A stretch of DNA of 64,000 nt from assembly GCA_963772965.1 (NCBI GenBank), contig CAVYZU010000003.1, positions 1-64,000 of the forward strand, given 5' to 3'. This document shows, one piece after another, positions 47,738 to 57,914 of the stretch. The notes beneath the pieces are model-generated. The model searched no databases. It saw only the letters and a program-made list of their open reading frames with translations, and was not told where the DNA came from. Source of the stretch: AP-15 sp963772965. GTDB taxonomy: Bacteria; Pseudomonadota; Alphaproteobacteria; ATCC43930; CGMCC-115725. How positions within the stretch are numbered: position 1 is the stretch's first letter; each line of letters begins with the position of its first letter. Position numbers and translations under genes: made by a program.

Positions 47738-47990
47738 CTGTTGTCCTTCCTCGCCTCTCTGGACTGCTGGTTGGCAGCCCCGCAACGGGCGCAATGCCGC
47801 TCGTTTTTCGTCGGAATTGATGCCGGAAGCGAGTGCTACCGCGCGCCTCGGATACTGGCGTAGGACGGCTGTGTGCAATCTGGCCAGCACCACGGCCAAA
47901 AGGTAGCAGTGATTTCGGAAGCAATCACCTCGACAACCAGCGCGTATTGGTCGCTCGTTAGCTCCGCGTCGAGGAGGTCCGTGTCGACCC

Positions 47991-48448
47991 TCATCTTTCG
48001 GCTGCTCGGCTGCCCATTGAAAGCGGCTTGGAAAGAGTTATTGACCATCTCCTAGGGCGGTATTGCCCAGCCAGCCGCGGATTGCCGCCCGGGTTTGTGC
48101 GGTTATTTCGAATCGGACCGGTCTGTGTATCCTCGCTCACCGTAATGACAGGCGCTGACATGACGGCACGCGCGGTATGGTTCTGTGACCGCAGCCAGGC
48201 GAGAGGCTCGGGGGCGATTGGCTCGCTTTTAGCAAAGATCTCCAGCCCGGACTGGCGCCAGGCTTCGCGCGTGCTCCGGTCAGGACGGATCAGATCGCCC
48301 TCGCTGACCATTCCGATCGGCGCCCCCTTCTCATCGACTACCGGCACTGCGCTGATCCCTTGTCTAGCAGCAGCCGAGCGACTTCACGTAATGGCGTGTC
48401 GGGATGCACAGACACAACAGGCTTGCTCATCACATCACGTGCATTCAT
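47991..48448 (-). pseudogene. CBS-domain protein, frameshifted
   Basis: MNARDVMSKPVVSVHPDTPL and EVARLLLDKG begin the first CBS domain. A missing base near 48352 shifts the frame to VPVVDEKGAPIGMVSEGDLI. The second domain begins (ARAVMSAPVITVSEDTQ) and then becomes unlike CBS after about 48115, where sequence of another origin seems joined. Complete relatives have two CBS domains that sense adenine nucleotides. GAGGAGC precedes the ATG at 48448. An FNR-like box lies about 200 bases upstream. Confidence 0.72.
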
Positions 48449-48640
48449 TGGTATTTGCTCCTCGAATTCATGATGGGCGCTCCTCCTCAGTGAGAGGCGC
48501 ACGATTGTGGTCTTGCGCCCTGCCTCCGGTCGCCAGAGACGCCGTCGTTGATCCGACATTCGTCTATGCTGATGCCTCTCTGCTGCGGTCCCGGACTCAA
48601 CTTCCAATGTTAACTCTGCCGCCCACCAGGCTTCGCAGCA

Positions 48641-48654
48641 TTGATCTATCTCAA
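48641..48654 (-). promoter_or_regulatory. FNR-like binding site upstream of the CBS gene
   Basis: TTGATCTATCTCAA has a complete first half site and one mismatch in the second. It lies 193 bases ahead of the CBS gene start on the minus strand and repeats the TTGATCT core of the other boxes. Confidence 0.5.
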
Positions 48655-49073
48655 GTGATCGGGGTGCGCCCGACGAACGAGGTCTTCCGCCCGCACGTGC
48701 GGCTGCGGTTTACGGATGACGGCTTTCGGTAAGGGTTTCGGACGCCGGCCGAGCGCGAGCAGTCGGCGCGGTGTTAGAGGGCCGGCGTCCGAAAACCCCC
48801 GAAGAACGAACCCGCGGGACAGCGGCGAGCAGTCGGCCGTCTATGGGGATTTGCCTGCGCCGCGGCGTTGGCAGGGGATGGTCTTGCGGAGATTGGTCAG
48901 CGGAGAAAGGTGCTGCTGGGTGCGGACTGGGTGTTGCCAGCGCCGCCGAGGTCTTGATCGGGGACTGATCAATGATGTCGTGCCGGCACTTGCCGATGCC
49001 GGACTAAAACGGGCACGGCGCCGGGAATGAGCAGTTCCGGCGGATGGTTGCTGCACCGAGACGACAGGGATTG
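48655..49073. other. Non-coding stretch next to the IS91 remnant
   Basis: No gene is recognised. A short direct repeat, GCGAGCAGTCGGC, occurs near 48756 and 48824, which may be remains of a mobile-element end. Confidence 0.35.
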
Positions 49074-49445
49074 TCATCGGTTCAAATCCCTGCTGGCGGC
49101 ATCGGACGGCGGGCCGCGCGGTGCGCCGCCGCGCCCAAAGACCTCGACAATCAGCATGCGACCGCCGCAGCAAGGGCACGGCACGGCGGGCGATGATCGG
49201 TCGCGGCATCCGGATCGAGGGTGTCGTGCGGCACGGGCGGCTCGACCTCTGGCATCGGGACGGCGATCAGCTCCGTGGCGCGCGCAATGTTGGCTTTGCT
49301 GGCGGGGCTGGCGAGCAGCCCGTAGTGGCGGATGCGGTGAAACCCTTTCGGCAGAACGTGAAGCAAGAAGCGCCTGATAAACTCGTCGGCGCTGAGCGTC
49401 ATAGTGCGGTACCGCGCCTGCCCGTTGCGGCGAAAGCGGACATTC
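49074..49445 (-). pseudogene. IS91-family transposase, C-terminal remnant
   Basis: The minus strand encodes ARYRTMTLSADEFIRRFLLH and VLPKGFHRIRHYGLLASPAS, a strongly conserved block of IS91-type (HUH) transposases. A frameshift then leads to the zinc-binding tail PCCGGRMLIVEVFGRGGAPR. The catalytic HUH and Tyr regions are missing. It shows that an IS91-like element once mobilised or rearranged this part of the island. Confidence 0.75.
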
Positions 49446-49582
49446 GCATTCGCCGAGCTTGGGTCAGCAGTTGTGACCCGTCCTGAACATTGATGGTTGA
49501 GGTCGCAGTGTCAGGTGAAACGCTCTGACACACTTACCAATTCGCAAGAAGCTCGAGATGAACCATTCCTTGCCGAGCCCGC

Positions 49583-50112
49583 TTACAGACCGACGCTGCC
49601 GTGCATGAGGCCGCCATCGGCAAAGATGGTGGTCGCAGTCAGATAGCTGCGACCCTCGCCGGCGAGAAATCCGACCACGCTGGCAATCTCCGCCGGGCGC
49701 GCCATCCGCTGCAGCGGGATTGATCATATGCTTGGCGGCGATCTGGGTGCCGAAAAAGGCGCTCCTGAGGTTGATCGCCATAACCCTGTCATATTGGTCC
49801 TCGGGCGTGTCGAGGATCGAGGTACGGGTTTCGACGCCGGCATTGTTGACCATGATGTCGACCCGCCCGAACCGGCTTACCGCGGTGTCGACGAGCCTTT
49901 GCAAATCGACGATTTTGCTGACATCGGCTTCGACGCCGATCGAACTGATCGCCGAGCTTGGCGACCTCTTGCTCCAGCGCCTAGGTCGCCTCCGGATGGC
50001 ACACATAGTCAATGACGATGCTGGCATTCAGACGCGCCAGTTCGAGCACAATGGCTTGACCGATCCCGCTATTACCGCCGGTGACAATCGCAACCTTGTC
50101 CTTCAACGGCAT
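49583..50112 (-). pseudogene. Short-chain dehydrogenase (SDR) with stop, frameshift and deletion
   Basis: It starts MPLKDKVAIVTGGNSGIGQA with the NAD(P) site, meets a TAG after HPEAT, shifts frame at ADVSKIVDLQRLVDTAVSRF and keeps VDIMVNNAGVETRTSIL. It then jumps to the C-terminal RMARPAEIASVVGFLAGEGR and FADGGLMHGSVGL. The segment with the catalytic Ser and Tyr-x-x-x-Lys is deleted. It is related to glucose/3-oxoacyl dehydrogenases. Confidence 0.8.
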
Positions 50113-50251
50113 GACCTACTCCCTCGAATTCAATAACGAGCGTCGATGCGCTAACGATCAAACGCGGCCGTCCAGCATCGATCTCAACGGCGGTCGCCGG
50201 GCTGCCGGCCGGAACAGTCCGACCGGCGGCCCCTGCTTCCGCCAGCCGCGG

Positions 50252-51790
50252 CTAGTTGCGGGCGCCCGCCTGCAATTTGCGGAACACCTCGTCGAGGTTG
50301 AAGCTGTCGGCCTTTTGCCGCTGCGGATATTCGCGGAAGGTGGCCAGGAACTCGCCGATATAGGCCTGCGCCGGCACCAGCAAATAGACGTGATCGATCA
50401 GCCAATCGTAGTAGGTGTTCGAAGTAATGTCGGCGCGCTCCTAGGGATCGGTGCGGAGATTGAAGATCTTGGGCACCCGAAGATTGGTGAATGGTTCGGC
50501 CCAGATCTGCAACGTGCCGGATACCCGTTGCTCCGAAAACACCATCTTCCAATTGTCGTAGCGCAAGGCCACCACCTGCTGGTCGTCATTGCAGTAGATG
50601 AACGAGACCCGAGGGCTCTTCTGCTCCTGGCCGGTCAGGTACGGCACCAGATTGAACCCGTCGAGGTGGACCTTGTAGGTCATGCCGCCGATCGCGTAGC
50701 CCTTTAAGAGCTTGTCTTTGACCTCGGCGTCGCCGGCTATCGCGAGGACGTAGGCAGCCAGTCGTGATGAGCGACGATCTCGTTTGACACGATGCCCGGC
50801 TTGATCTTGCCAGGCCAGCGGACCATGGCAGGAACCCGGTACGCGCCCTCCCAATTGGTGTTCTTTTCGTTGCGGAACGGCGTCATCGCTCCGTCGGGCC
50901 ACGAATTCATGTGCGGGCCGTTATCGGTGCTGTACAGGACAAAGGTATTGTCGGCGATGCCGGCATCGTCGAGCGCCTGGAGAACGGTGCCGACGTTTTT
51001 GTCGTGGTCGATCATCACGTCGTGGTATTCGCTTTGCCAGCGACCCGACTGACCCCGGCTCTCCGCCTTGACATGCGTGCGCAGATGCATGTGCGTGAAG
51101 TTGACCCACAGGAAGAAAGGCTTGCCGGCCGCGACCTGGCGCTTGATGTAGTCCGCAGCGCGGTCGGCGATGTCGTCGTCGATCGTTTCCATGCGTTTTT
51201 GTGTCAGCGGGCCGGTGTCGTGGATGGTCTGCTTGCCGACTTTGCCAAAACGCGGGTCGACCGTCGGGTCGTCGGTGGCGCTGGCCTTGCACTCCAAGAC
51301 GCCGCGCGGCCCAAACCGCTCGCGAAACCCCGGGTCCTTTGGGTAATCCGGCAGTTCCGGTTCTTCCTCGGCGTTGAGGTGGTACAAATTGCCGTAGAAC
51401 TCGTCAAAGCCGTGCACGGTCGGCAGATATTCGTTGCGGTCCCCGAGGTGGTTCTTGCCGATCTGTCCGGTCGCATAGCCCAAGGGCTTCAGCAGTCCGG
51501 CGAAAGTCGGATCTTCCTTTTGCAGAGCCACGGTAGCACCCGGCAGACCGACTTTGGTCATCCCAGTCCGCAACCCGTGCTGACCGGTGATGAACGAAGC
51601 CCGTCCGGCCGTGCAGCTCTGCTCGGCATAGCAGTCGGTGAAACGCATGCCTTCGTGCGCGATGCGATCAATATTGGGCGTGCGATAGCCCATCAGCCCG
51701 TGGCTGTAGCAACTGAGATTAGTGATGCCGATGTCGTCGCCCCAGATGATGACGATATTCGGCTTTTTGGTCTGGGCATGGCAGTCTCCG
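50252..51790 (-). pseudogene. Arylsulfatase, broken by frameshift and stop
   Basis: The main frame has the metal-binding start KPNIVIIWGDDIGITNLSCY and the formylglycine motif CTAGRASFITGQHGLRTGM (C-x-A-x-R). Further blocks are TGQIGKNHLGDRNEYLPTVH and LYSTDNGPHMNSWPDGAM. It shifts near 50755 into AGDAEVKDKLLKGYAIGGMT and then meets a TAG in NLRTDP-stop-ERADIT. It ends at QAGARN (50254). The start is unclear: an ATG near 51782 is out of frame by one base. The enzyme would need a formylglycine-generating enzyme to mature. None is in the window. Confidence 0.82.
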
Positions 51791-51842
51791 TTGGTTGGTC
51801 CAGTGGTTCCTAAATTCGCTCGCAATGTCCAGGCCAGAGTGG

Positions 51843-52286
51843 CTAAACGAGGCGCAGCAGCGCGGCGGCAAAGGCGAACAGTCCGATCAAGATCAGCAGG
51901 ATCGCGACCGCGATGATCGGCGATTGTTTTCCCTCGTTGCTCATCCCGGCGAGTGCGGCAAACGACCCGCTCCACATGTAACGGATCGTCCACGAGTACT
52001 GCCAAACCGAAATGACAAGTGCGAGGACGCCGCAGGAAATCAGCGCCAATCCCGGATACTGCGCGGCACGGGGATACTCGGCCGGGCGGGCGCCGGGCAT
52101 CTGCTCCATCCGCTCGAAAAACTCGACGATCACAAAGCCAAAACCGATCAGTGACACCGCGGTGCGCAGCCACGCCATCATCGTGCGTTCGAGGGCGAGA
52201 CGGGTGCGCAGCCAGGCGAAATGGCTGTCGGCCGTGACCCGCACTGGAAACCTCTCTGCGCTCGGGGCAGTGGGCGCGTCTGTCAT
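51843..52286 (-). CDS. DUF202 (YidH-like) membrane protein
   Basis: This 147-residue protein has the DUF202 signature WLRTRLALERTMMAWLRTAV and three hydrophobic segments: VSLIGFGFVIVEFF, GLALISCGVLALVISVW and IIAVAILLILIGLFAFAAAL. It is an inner membrane protein of unknown function. It lies just upstream of the sulfatase remnant in the same direction. Frame intact. Confidence 0.85.
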   Translation of the reverse strand: MTDAPTAPSAERFPVRVTADSHFAWLRTRLALERTMMAWLRTAVSLIGFGFVIVEFFERMEQMPGARPAEYPRAAQYPGLALISCGVLALVISVWQYSWTIRYMWSGSFAALAGMSNEGKQSPIIAVAILLILIGLFAFAAALLRLV

Positions 52287-52366
52287 TCCTCTAACGCTTC
52301 TTTGCCGACCTGCACGGAAGCGGCGCCGTGCCGGGTGACGCTACTGGCCGGGTGTCGGCCCCGGCG

Positions 52367-52624
52367 CTAAGTGCGCCGCCGCTCGGTAAAAAACATTCGC
52401 GCCAGCTTTCCTTCGCCGAGTGCTTCGTTGAGCACGTGGATAGCGGCGAGCGGGATCAGCAGAAGCAGCATGATGAGATAGCCAGCGAGGGTTTCCTGCA
52501 GCCGGGGGCCAAAGAGATCGCCGAGCGAGGCGGCAACCGAGCGGTGATGGAACAGGCCGACGACGGCTTCCTCGAGGATGGTCAGGACGACCAGCAACAC
52601 GAGGAAGACTGGGTGGGTCGGTGA
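52367..52624 (-). pseudogene. Membrane protein C-terminal fragment
   Basis: An open frame encodes THPVFLVLLVVLTILEEAVV and YLIMLLLLIPLAAIHVLNEA, two membrane segments, ending LARMFFTERRRT. No start codon fits, so the N-terminal part is missing. Family not recognised. Confidence 0.45.
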
Positions 52625-52677
52625 CCCTAAGCCGGTGCGAATCCGACCACAGCCATCCGGGTGAGACGGGTCCGACG

Positions 52678-53850
52678 TCAGTACGCCCGCACCTTGCCCA
52701 TGCGGGGCGGTTTCACGGGGGCCGCGACACCGTAGATGACTGTGAAGCCCGACCCTCCGCCCCAGGCCGAGGTGGGATAAGCCGGAGGGTTGCCAGCGGC
52801 CCCGTCGGGGACATTCCAGTTGTTTGCGGCCCAGACATTCCCGGCTGGGTCGATCGACACGTCGGTAATCATCTGGATGCTGCCACCTTGAAACACATGG
52901 ATGACATCGCCGGTCTTGGTGTCCGCGCGATGGCCCTTCGGCTCGGCCCCGGCCATCAACACCACACTACGACCCTTAAAAAGCCCGACCCAGACGTCGT
53001 CATTGCCGTCGATGTTCAAGCCCCATGGTAGGTTGATCGCCCCACCGCCGTTGAAGCCCTTCGGCACGGGTTGCGTACCGTCGGGGCGGATCATGCTGAT
53101 CACGCCGGTCGGTCTCGGGGTAGCGCAGCACGGCGTCGCCCAAAATCCGAAACTGCTCCATGATGGATGCGCCATCGGGAACCTTGGGGACAGGGAAGTC
53201 CAAGGATGCGTTGCTCGCCACCCAGACATTGCCTTTCGAGTCGAGTGCGAGGGCGCGTACGCTGATCCCGGCCTGGAAGGATTCAACCTTGGAGGGATCG
53301 TTAGCCGGGAACCGCATGACGGTATCCGACTGGGACTTGCTGACCCAGACGAGATCCTGATCGTCGATAACGATGTCGAACGGAGGTTTCAGCCCCGCGA
53401 CCTTTACGATTCGTCCGTCCTTCACCCGTCCGCTGGGGAAGTACAGCAACTGATTGTCTGAGCCATCGGCAATCCAGACGTCACCGTTCGCCGCGACACC
53501 AATGCCCATCAGGCCGAGGAATTTCCTTTGAACGGGAAGTCGCTCTCATTGCCGATTGGACGACCATTAAAATCCAAAACCAAGATCTTGCCGTTGAAGC
53601 TTGAGGCCCAGACTTTGTCGAGTCTCACGGCGGTGCCCCATCCGACTCCGTCCAAACCCATGCCGGTGAAGCCGGTGATCGGTGGGGAGAGAGGGGTCCC
53701 GTTTGGCGTAAATTTTACTCCGCGGCCACCGATGCTGTGGATGACGCCAGACTGTGAGCCGGGCATCCAGTTCATCCCACTCCAGAGGTTGCCGTTTGCA
53801 TCGAACATGAACCGGCCGTTGGCGTATACGCCGCCGCTGCGACAGCGGCA
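52678..53850 (-). pseudogene. NHL/virginiamycin-B-lyase-like beta-propeller protein, frameshifted
   Basis: Repeated blade motifs of the type GNLWSGMNWMPG, GDVWIADGSDNQLLYFPSGR, GNVWVASNASLDFPVP and GNVWAANNWNVPDG identify a six-bladed propeller of the SMP-30/Vgb kind, probably exported. The frame shifts near 53515 and near 53110, and the N-terminus with any signal peptide is not recognisable upstream of about 53850. It was likely 450 or more residues. Confidence 0.72.
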
Positions 53851-53978
53851 TTATATAGGCCAGGCGGCACGGCGAAACACAGCTACTATCATGTCGGCGT
53901 GTCCTTCTGTTTGCGTCTCTGGTACTGCCCGTTTGGGGGCGCCGTCTATGCGGATTTGGCAAATCGCCGCGCAACCCG

Positions 53979-54938
53979 TCAGAACCTGAGGGTGGGGCCA
54001 ATGATCGGGCCCTTCAGATGGACGTTAAAGCCGAGTGGACTGCCGCTCGCCTGGTAATTGACGTTGAGGCTACGATAGCCGGCGCGCAGATCAAGCCACG
54101 AGTTTAGGGCATAATCGAGCGTGCCTGATATCTGCCAATCGGCGTGGGCGGCGATGCCAAAACCGCCGACATCGCCATAAGCGGTCAACCCGAACCCGTT
54201 GCCAAAATTGTGGTGATAGCGGGCTGCGATCAGTGGATCGGCCCAGCTGCCGGAGCGGCTGACGCTGACGGTCGGGATAAACCCAATCCCGTTCAAAATT
54301 GTATCAGTCGACACGTCCCAAAAGCGAAAACCGAGACCGACGTCGATCGTCTGAGATGGTTGTTCGAGGACACGGTAGAGGAAATCCCCGGTCACCTGGC
54401 TCATCACCACGCCGGTGTTGCCGCCGGAAAAAAAGACATTTCGGGTGGTGATCGGCACACCGAGCGGGACGTGCATCGCATCGGCGAGGATGCCGAACGG
54501 CCCGTCGCGTAATTCGGCCGCGCCCATAAACGGCGCGTTGTTGAGATCGCTGAGCAATTCACCGGGTCCGATGCTGACATTGACCTGCGATGCGCGCGCG
54601 AGCGGTGTCGTGATCGCCATGTTGAGGTTTGCCATCCAAAAATAGGGGTAGGCGATCAGCTGCAATCCGCTGAGCAACGCGGCCGGCGGAGGCGGCAGAG
54701 GAGATGGTGGCGGCGGAAGAGCCGATCGCGACGGCGCGACAGAAGGCGGCGCGAGGGGTGGCGCGGTCAAGACCGACGGCGGTGTGACCATATCGGGCGA
54801 TTGCTGGGCAAAGGCGACTGGCGCCCCCGCCCAGAACACCGCAAATGCTGTGATCGGGCCCGCAAAATGGATCGCGAGACGCCACAGATTTCGCCGCATT
54901 GCGCGGCGCGTCAGCGCCACCCGCTGTGAATTTCTCAT
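53979..54938 (-). CDS. Outer-membrane beta-barrel protein
   Basis: This 319-residue protein has a signal peptide (cleavage probably after AGAPVAFAQQ), then a proline/serine-rich linker (SRSALPPPPSPLPPPPAALL). The barrel has alternating strands such as IDVGLGFRFWDVSTDTIL and LDLRAGYRSLNVNYQASGSP. It ends with Phe (IIGPTLRF), the usual C-terminal signal for outer-membrane insertion. No specific family is recognised. It is next to two other exported proteins (54978-55973, 56062-56756) in the same direction. Confidence 0.75.
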   Translation of the reverse strand: MRNSQRVALTRRAMRRNLWRLAIHFAGPITAFAVFWAGAPVAFAQQSPDMVTPPSVLTAPPLAPPSVAPSRSALPPPPSPLPPPPAALLSGLQLIAYPYFWMANLNMAITTPLARASQVNVSIGPGELLSDLNNAPFMGAAELRDGPFGILADAMHVPLGVPITTRNVFFSGGNTGVVMSQVTGDFLYRVLEQPSQTIDVGLGFRFWDVSTDTILNGIGFIPTVSVSRSGSWADPLIAARYHHNFGNGFGLTAYGDVGGFGIAAHADWQISGTLDYALNSWLDLRAGYRSLNVNYQASGSPLGFNVHLKGPIIGPTLRF

Positions 54939-54977
54939 GATCGTTGTTCCATAAATCCCGGGAAAAACCAGATCTTG

Positions 54978-55973
54978 CTAGGCTGGGTTCGGGACCACTT
55001 CGTAAAAGACGCTGCTGCCGCTATAGAACGGGCGGTAATAAGCGCCGCCGTACGCGAAATAGGTGACGCCGCCGACATTTTGATTGACCGCGCCATCGGG
55101 CAGCGTCCAAGTCGTTGCCCCTATCGGCGGCGGGATCACCTGATAGCCGCCGGGAACCGCGGCATAGAACGCGCCGCCGCAGTCGAGGTCGCTCGCTCCG
55201 CCGACAGACACACTCGAACATGACGGCGGCGGGCTCGCTACCACGGCACCTTGCGGCGGCGCCACGACCGCATATTGCCCCGCTTGCGGCGCGTAATAGA
55301 CGCCGTTCGCATAATAATACGGGCTTCCGGCCACCGAGATCGCCGCCGCCGCGACCGGCAATGCGGCAACCGTCGCACCGATGGCAAACCCAGCACCAAG
55401 ACCGAGACCCGAGTAGTAGCCATCCCAGCTGCCGCCATAATTACCACCATAATTATTGTAGCTATTTATCCTGTTGCTCTGCAGGTTATTGGCTTCGTTA
55501 TGGCGGTTGCTCTGCAGATTGTTAGCCTCATTGGTGCGGTTGCTCTGCAGATTATTGGCTTCATTGAAGCGATTCTGCTGATATTGGCTGGCGTTCTGTG
55601 CCGCCTCCGGGTGGTTTTGCTGGAATTCGGGATGGCTCTGCTGGAATTGGTTGGTGCGATCCGAATAACTGCCGGCATTGTGCAGGCTGCCATAGCCGCC
55701 GCGGCCAAACCCGGCATCGGTGCCACGATCGGCAAATCCGCCGTCACCAAAGCGGGCACTCCCGCCGCCATGAAAACCGCTGAAACCGCCGCCGCCATGA
55801 AAGCCGCTAAAGCCGCCGCCGTGGAAGCCCCCGCCAAAACCGCCGCCACCGAAGCCGCCACCTCCGCGAAATGCAACCGCGTGCTCGCCGCCGATCGCAG
55901 CCAAAGCGGCGATTGCCGTCACCGTCAGCAGCGCAGCGGCAAGTCTTCTCCGATCCCCGAATGGCGTTCTCAT
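54978..55973 (-). CDS. Gly/Asn-rich exported protein with NEANNLQSN repeats
   Basis: This 331-residue protein starts at ATG 55973. A signal peptide (LAAALLTVTAIAALAAIGGE) is followed by a glycine-rich region of GGGFGGGF/HGGGFSGFHG repeats, then a Gln/Asn region with three copies of an 11-residue unit, NEANNLQSNR-x, and related units. Next is a membrane-like segment (FAIGATVAALPVAAAAISVA). The C-terminal domain contains GVYYAPQAGQYAVVAPPQGA and GGVTYFAYGGAYYRPFYSG, as in DUF6515-like proteins. A surface or periplasmic location is likely; the role is unknown. Confidence 0.75.
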   Translation of the reverse strand: MRTPFGDRRRLAAALLTVTAIAALAAIGGEHAVAFRGGGGFGGGGFGGGFHGGGFSGFHGGGGFSGFHGGGSARFGDGGFADRGTDAGFGRGGYGSLHNAGSYSDRTNQFQQSHPEFQQNHPEAAQNASQYQQNRFNEANNLQSNRTNEANNLQSNRHNEANNLQSNRINSYNNYGGNYGGSWDGYYSGLGLGAGFAIGATVAALPVAAAAISVAGSPYYYANGVYYAPQAGQYAVVAPPQGAVVASPPPSCSSVSVGGASDLDCGGAFYAAVPGGYQVIPPPIGATTWTLPDGAVNQNVGGVTYFAYGGAYYRPFYSGSSVFYEVVPNPA

Positions 55974-56061
55974 AGCTATTCTCCTGGTGCTACTTGGCAG
56001 CCGCGACAGTCGCGAAAGGAATTTTCTGTGTCCCGGGCGGCAACTCCGGTGTGAACACCGA

Positions 56062-56756
56062 TTACGCAATGCGCGGGGTGAAGTCCCAATTGGTGAACAC
56101 CGCCTGAAATTGCGGCTGCGACGGCTGCGTCTTGTAGGTGATCACCAGCTTGCAGGGCGTCAGCTGCGGTCCGTTTTCGATCCAGATTTGCCAGTCGATG
56201 TTTTTTTCGACAAAGGCAAAGGTCCGGCAATTCCTGCGTTGATTGCGTTTTGGCCGAGGTCGAACCCGTATTGGATATTCCCGCGCACCTGTTTGTAAGG
56301 ATCGGAGTACAAGAAATCGGCAAGCGGCGGCGCGAAGTCCAATTTCGGCACCAGTTGGTTCAACATCGCGTCGATATCCGGCGGGGCCGTGGCATTCGCA
56401 TAGAACGGCGTTGCCGGATCAAAAAGGGTAACCGACTTGCCGTCATACCAGAACTGCCGCGCGCCGAGGTCGCTGTTCCATTCAACATAAAGCCGGCCAG
56501 GGCGCTGCAAGACCACTTCCTCGGCCGCCGAGAATTGCAGTTTCTGGCCCGACGGCAGCACATGGTCGAACGTCACATCGGCATGAAAAACGAACTGCGG
56601 GGCCATACCGATATAAGCGCCGACCTCTTTCAGAAACCGGTCGGCTTCCGGTGCGATTGCGGGGGCTGCGGCACTCTTTGCACCGGACGAACCGGCGGGA
56701 GCGGCTGGTCGGTTCTGGGCCGACACTCCTTGCGTCGCTGCGAGCGCGGCGATCAC
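56062..56756 (-). pseudogene. DUF2092-like periplasmic protein, frameshifted near the C-terminus
   Basis: Signal-like start IAALAATQGVSAQNRPAAPA, then EADRFLKEVGAYIGMAPQFV, GQKLQFSAAEEVVLQRPGRL and FWYDGKSVTLFDPATPFYAN, as in DUF2092 proteins. At about 56235 the frame shifts, and the proper C-terminus, CRTFAFVEKNIDWQIWIENG to NWDFTPRIA, continues to 56062. The true start may be upstream of GTG 56756 (frame open to about 56796), but no ATG is present there. Confidence 0.7.
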
Positions 56757-56893
56757 TACAGCGCCGACCAGCGCCTGATTGATCCTCGTCGATATACCTC
56801 CGACGACAAAAGCGGGCGCTGATCAGGTACGACGGGGATCTTTGATCGGCCGGGCCGCTCGCGCTGTGCAATTTCGGCAAACGAAATGCCGGC

Positions 56894-57888
56894 CTAGCCG
56901 GATTGCCGTTGCAATGTGGCGGACGGCGACTCGTCGAACAGCGCGCGGTATTCGACGGCAAAGCGCCCGAGCTGCCAGAAGCCATAGCGCGTGGCGACGT
57001 CGGTTATGGTGATTTCGCTCGTCGCCGCGCGTAATGCCCGCCGAACGAAATGCATGCGGCGCAACAGCAAATAGCGCTTTGGGCTCATCCCCAAATGCTC
57101 CTGACAGCATAGCCGCAAGGTCCGGCCGGATACCCCGATCGCCTTGCAGATTTCCGGGATGAATAGTGGCTGTTCGGGATTTTCTTCGAGCACGCGGCGA
57201 AATCGGCGCATGACGATAGCGTGCTGCCCTTGCGCCAAGGTGCTCTCGTGTTCTTGTCCGTGGCTGAGGCAATCGACCATGGCCTCGATCAGGGTCTGTT
57301 CGAGCCCGCGCGCCGAATCTGAATTACCAATAATCTCCGGTGCGTGTTCGGCCAAATGGTTTGCGGCTGCGTGCAGCCGCTGAAGCCGTGCCATCGCAGC
57401 GGGTCGAGGGGTGATTAGCATTGCATCGCGCGGCGGGGTCAGGTCACATCCGCCCATTGCTTCTCCGACGGACGCCATATTTTCTACCGTCAGGGACATG
57501 GCCCCAAAGCAGGCGACCCCGGACAAGCGATGATGATAAGCGTCTCCGTCCCTGTGTCGTAAGATGTTAGTCGGATTCATCTCCAGACCGCCCGCCAGCA
57601 ACCCCGGCCCAGCTTGAGTGCGGAATTGAATGAATGCCCGCCCGATTATGTGGGACGCGTGAATGATCCGCGGCAGGTTGTCCGAGAGCCGCTGCAACCA
57701 CAGGCAATGCAGATCGATACGGACGCGTCGCGCATTGAACTGCCCCCGCCCGATTGTCGTCAGTTCGGACGTCGTTCGCGGATCGCCGCCGCGTAATCGT
57801 CGGGTTCCGAGAAGGTATGCACGGCGCTCCAGGGCACAGGATCCTCGGATTTCGAATTTGACTTGTCCGCGATAAAAGCAGTTCTCAT
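56894..57888 (-). pseudogene. AraC-family regulator, frameshifted near the N-terminus
   Basis: The start MRTAFIADKSNSKSEDPVPW (57888) ends at RERRPN. The frame ELTTIGRGQFNARRVRIDLH then continues from about 57757 to 56894. The C-terminal DNA-binding domain has two HTHs (IPEICKAIGVSGRTLRLCCQ and ITDVATRYGFWQLGRFAVEY). A downstream start at 57697 could still give a 267-residue protein with the intact DNA-binding domain. It is a paralogue of the next gene and may control the exported-protein genes downstream. Confidence 0.78.
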
Positions 57889-57914
57889 CATTCCGTTTTG
57901 GTCAAGTGATCAGT

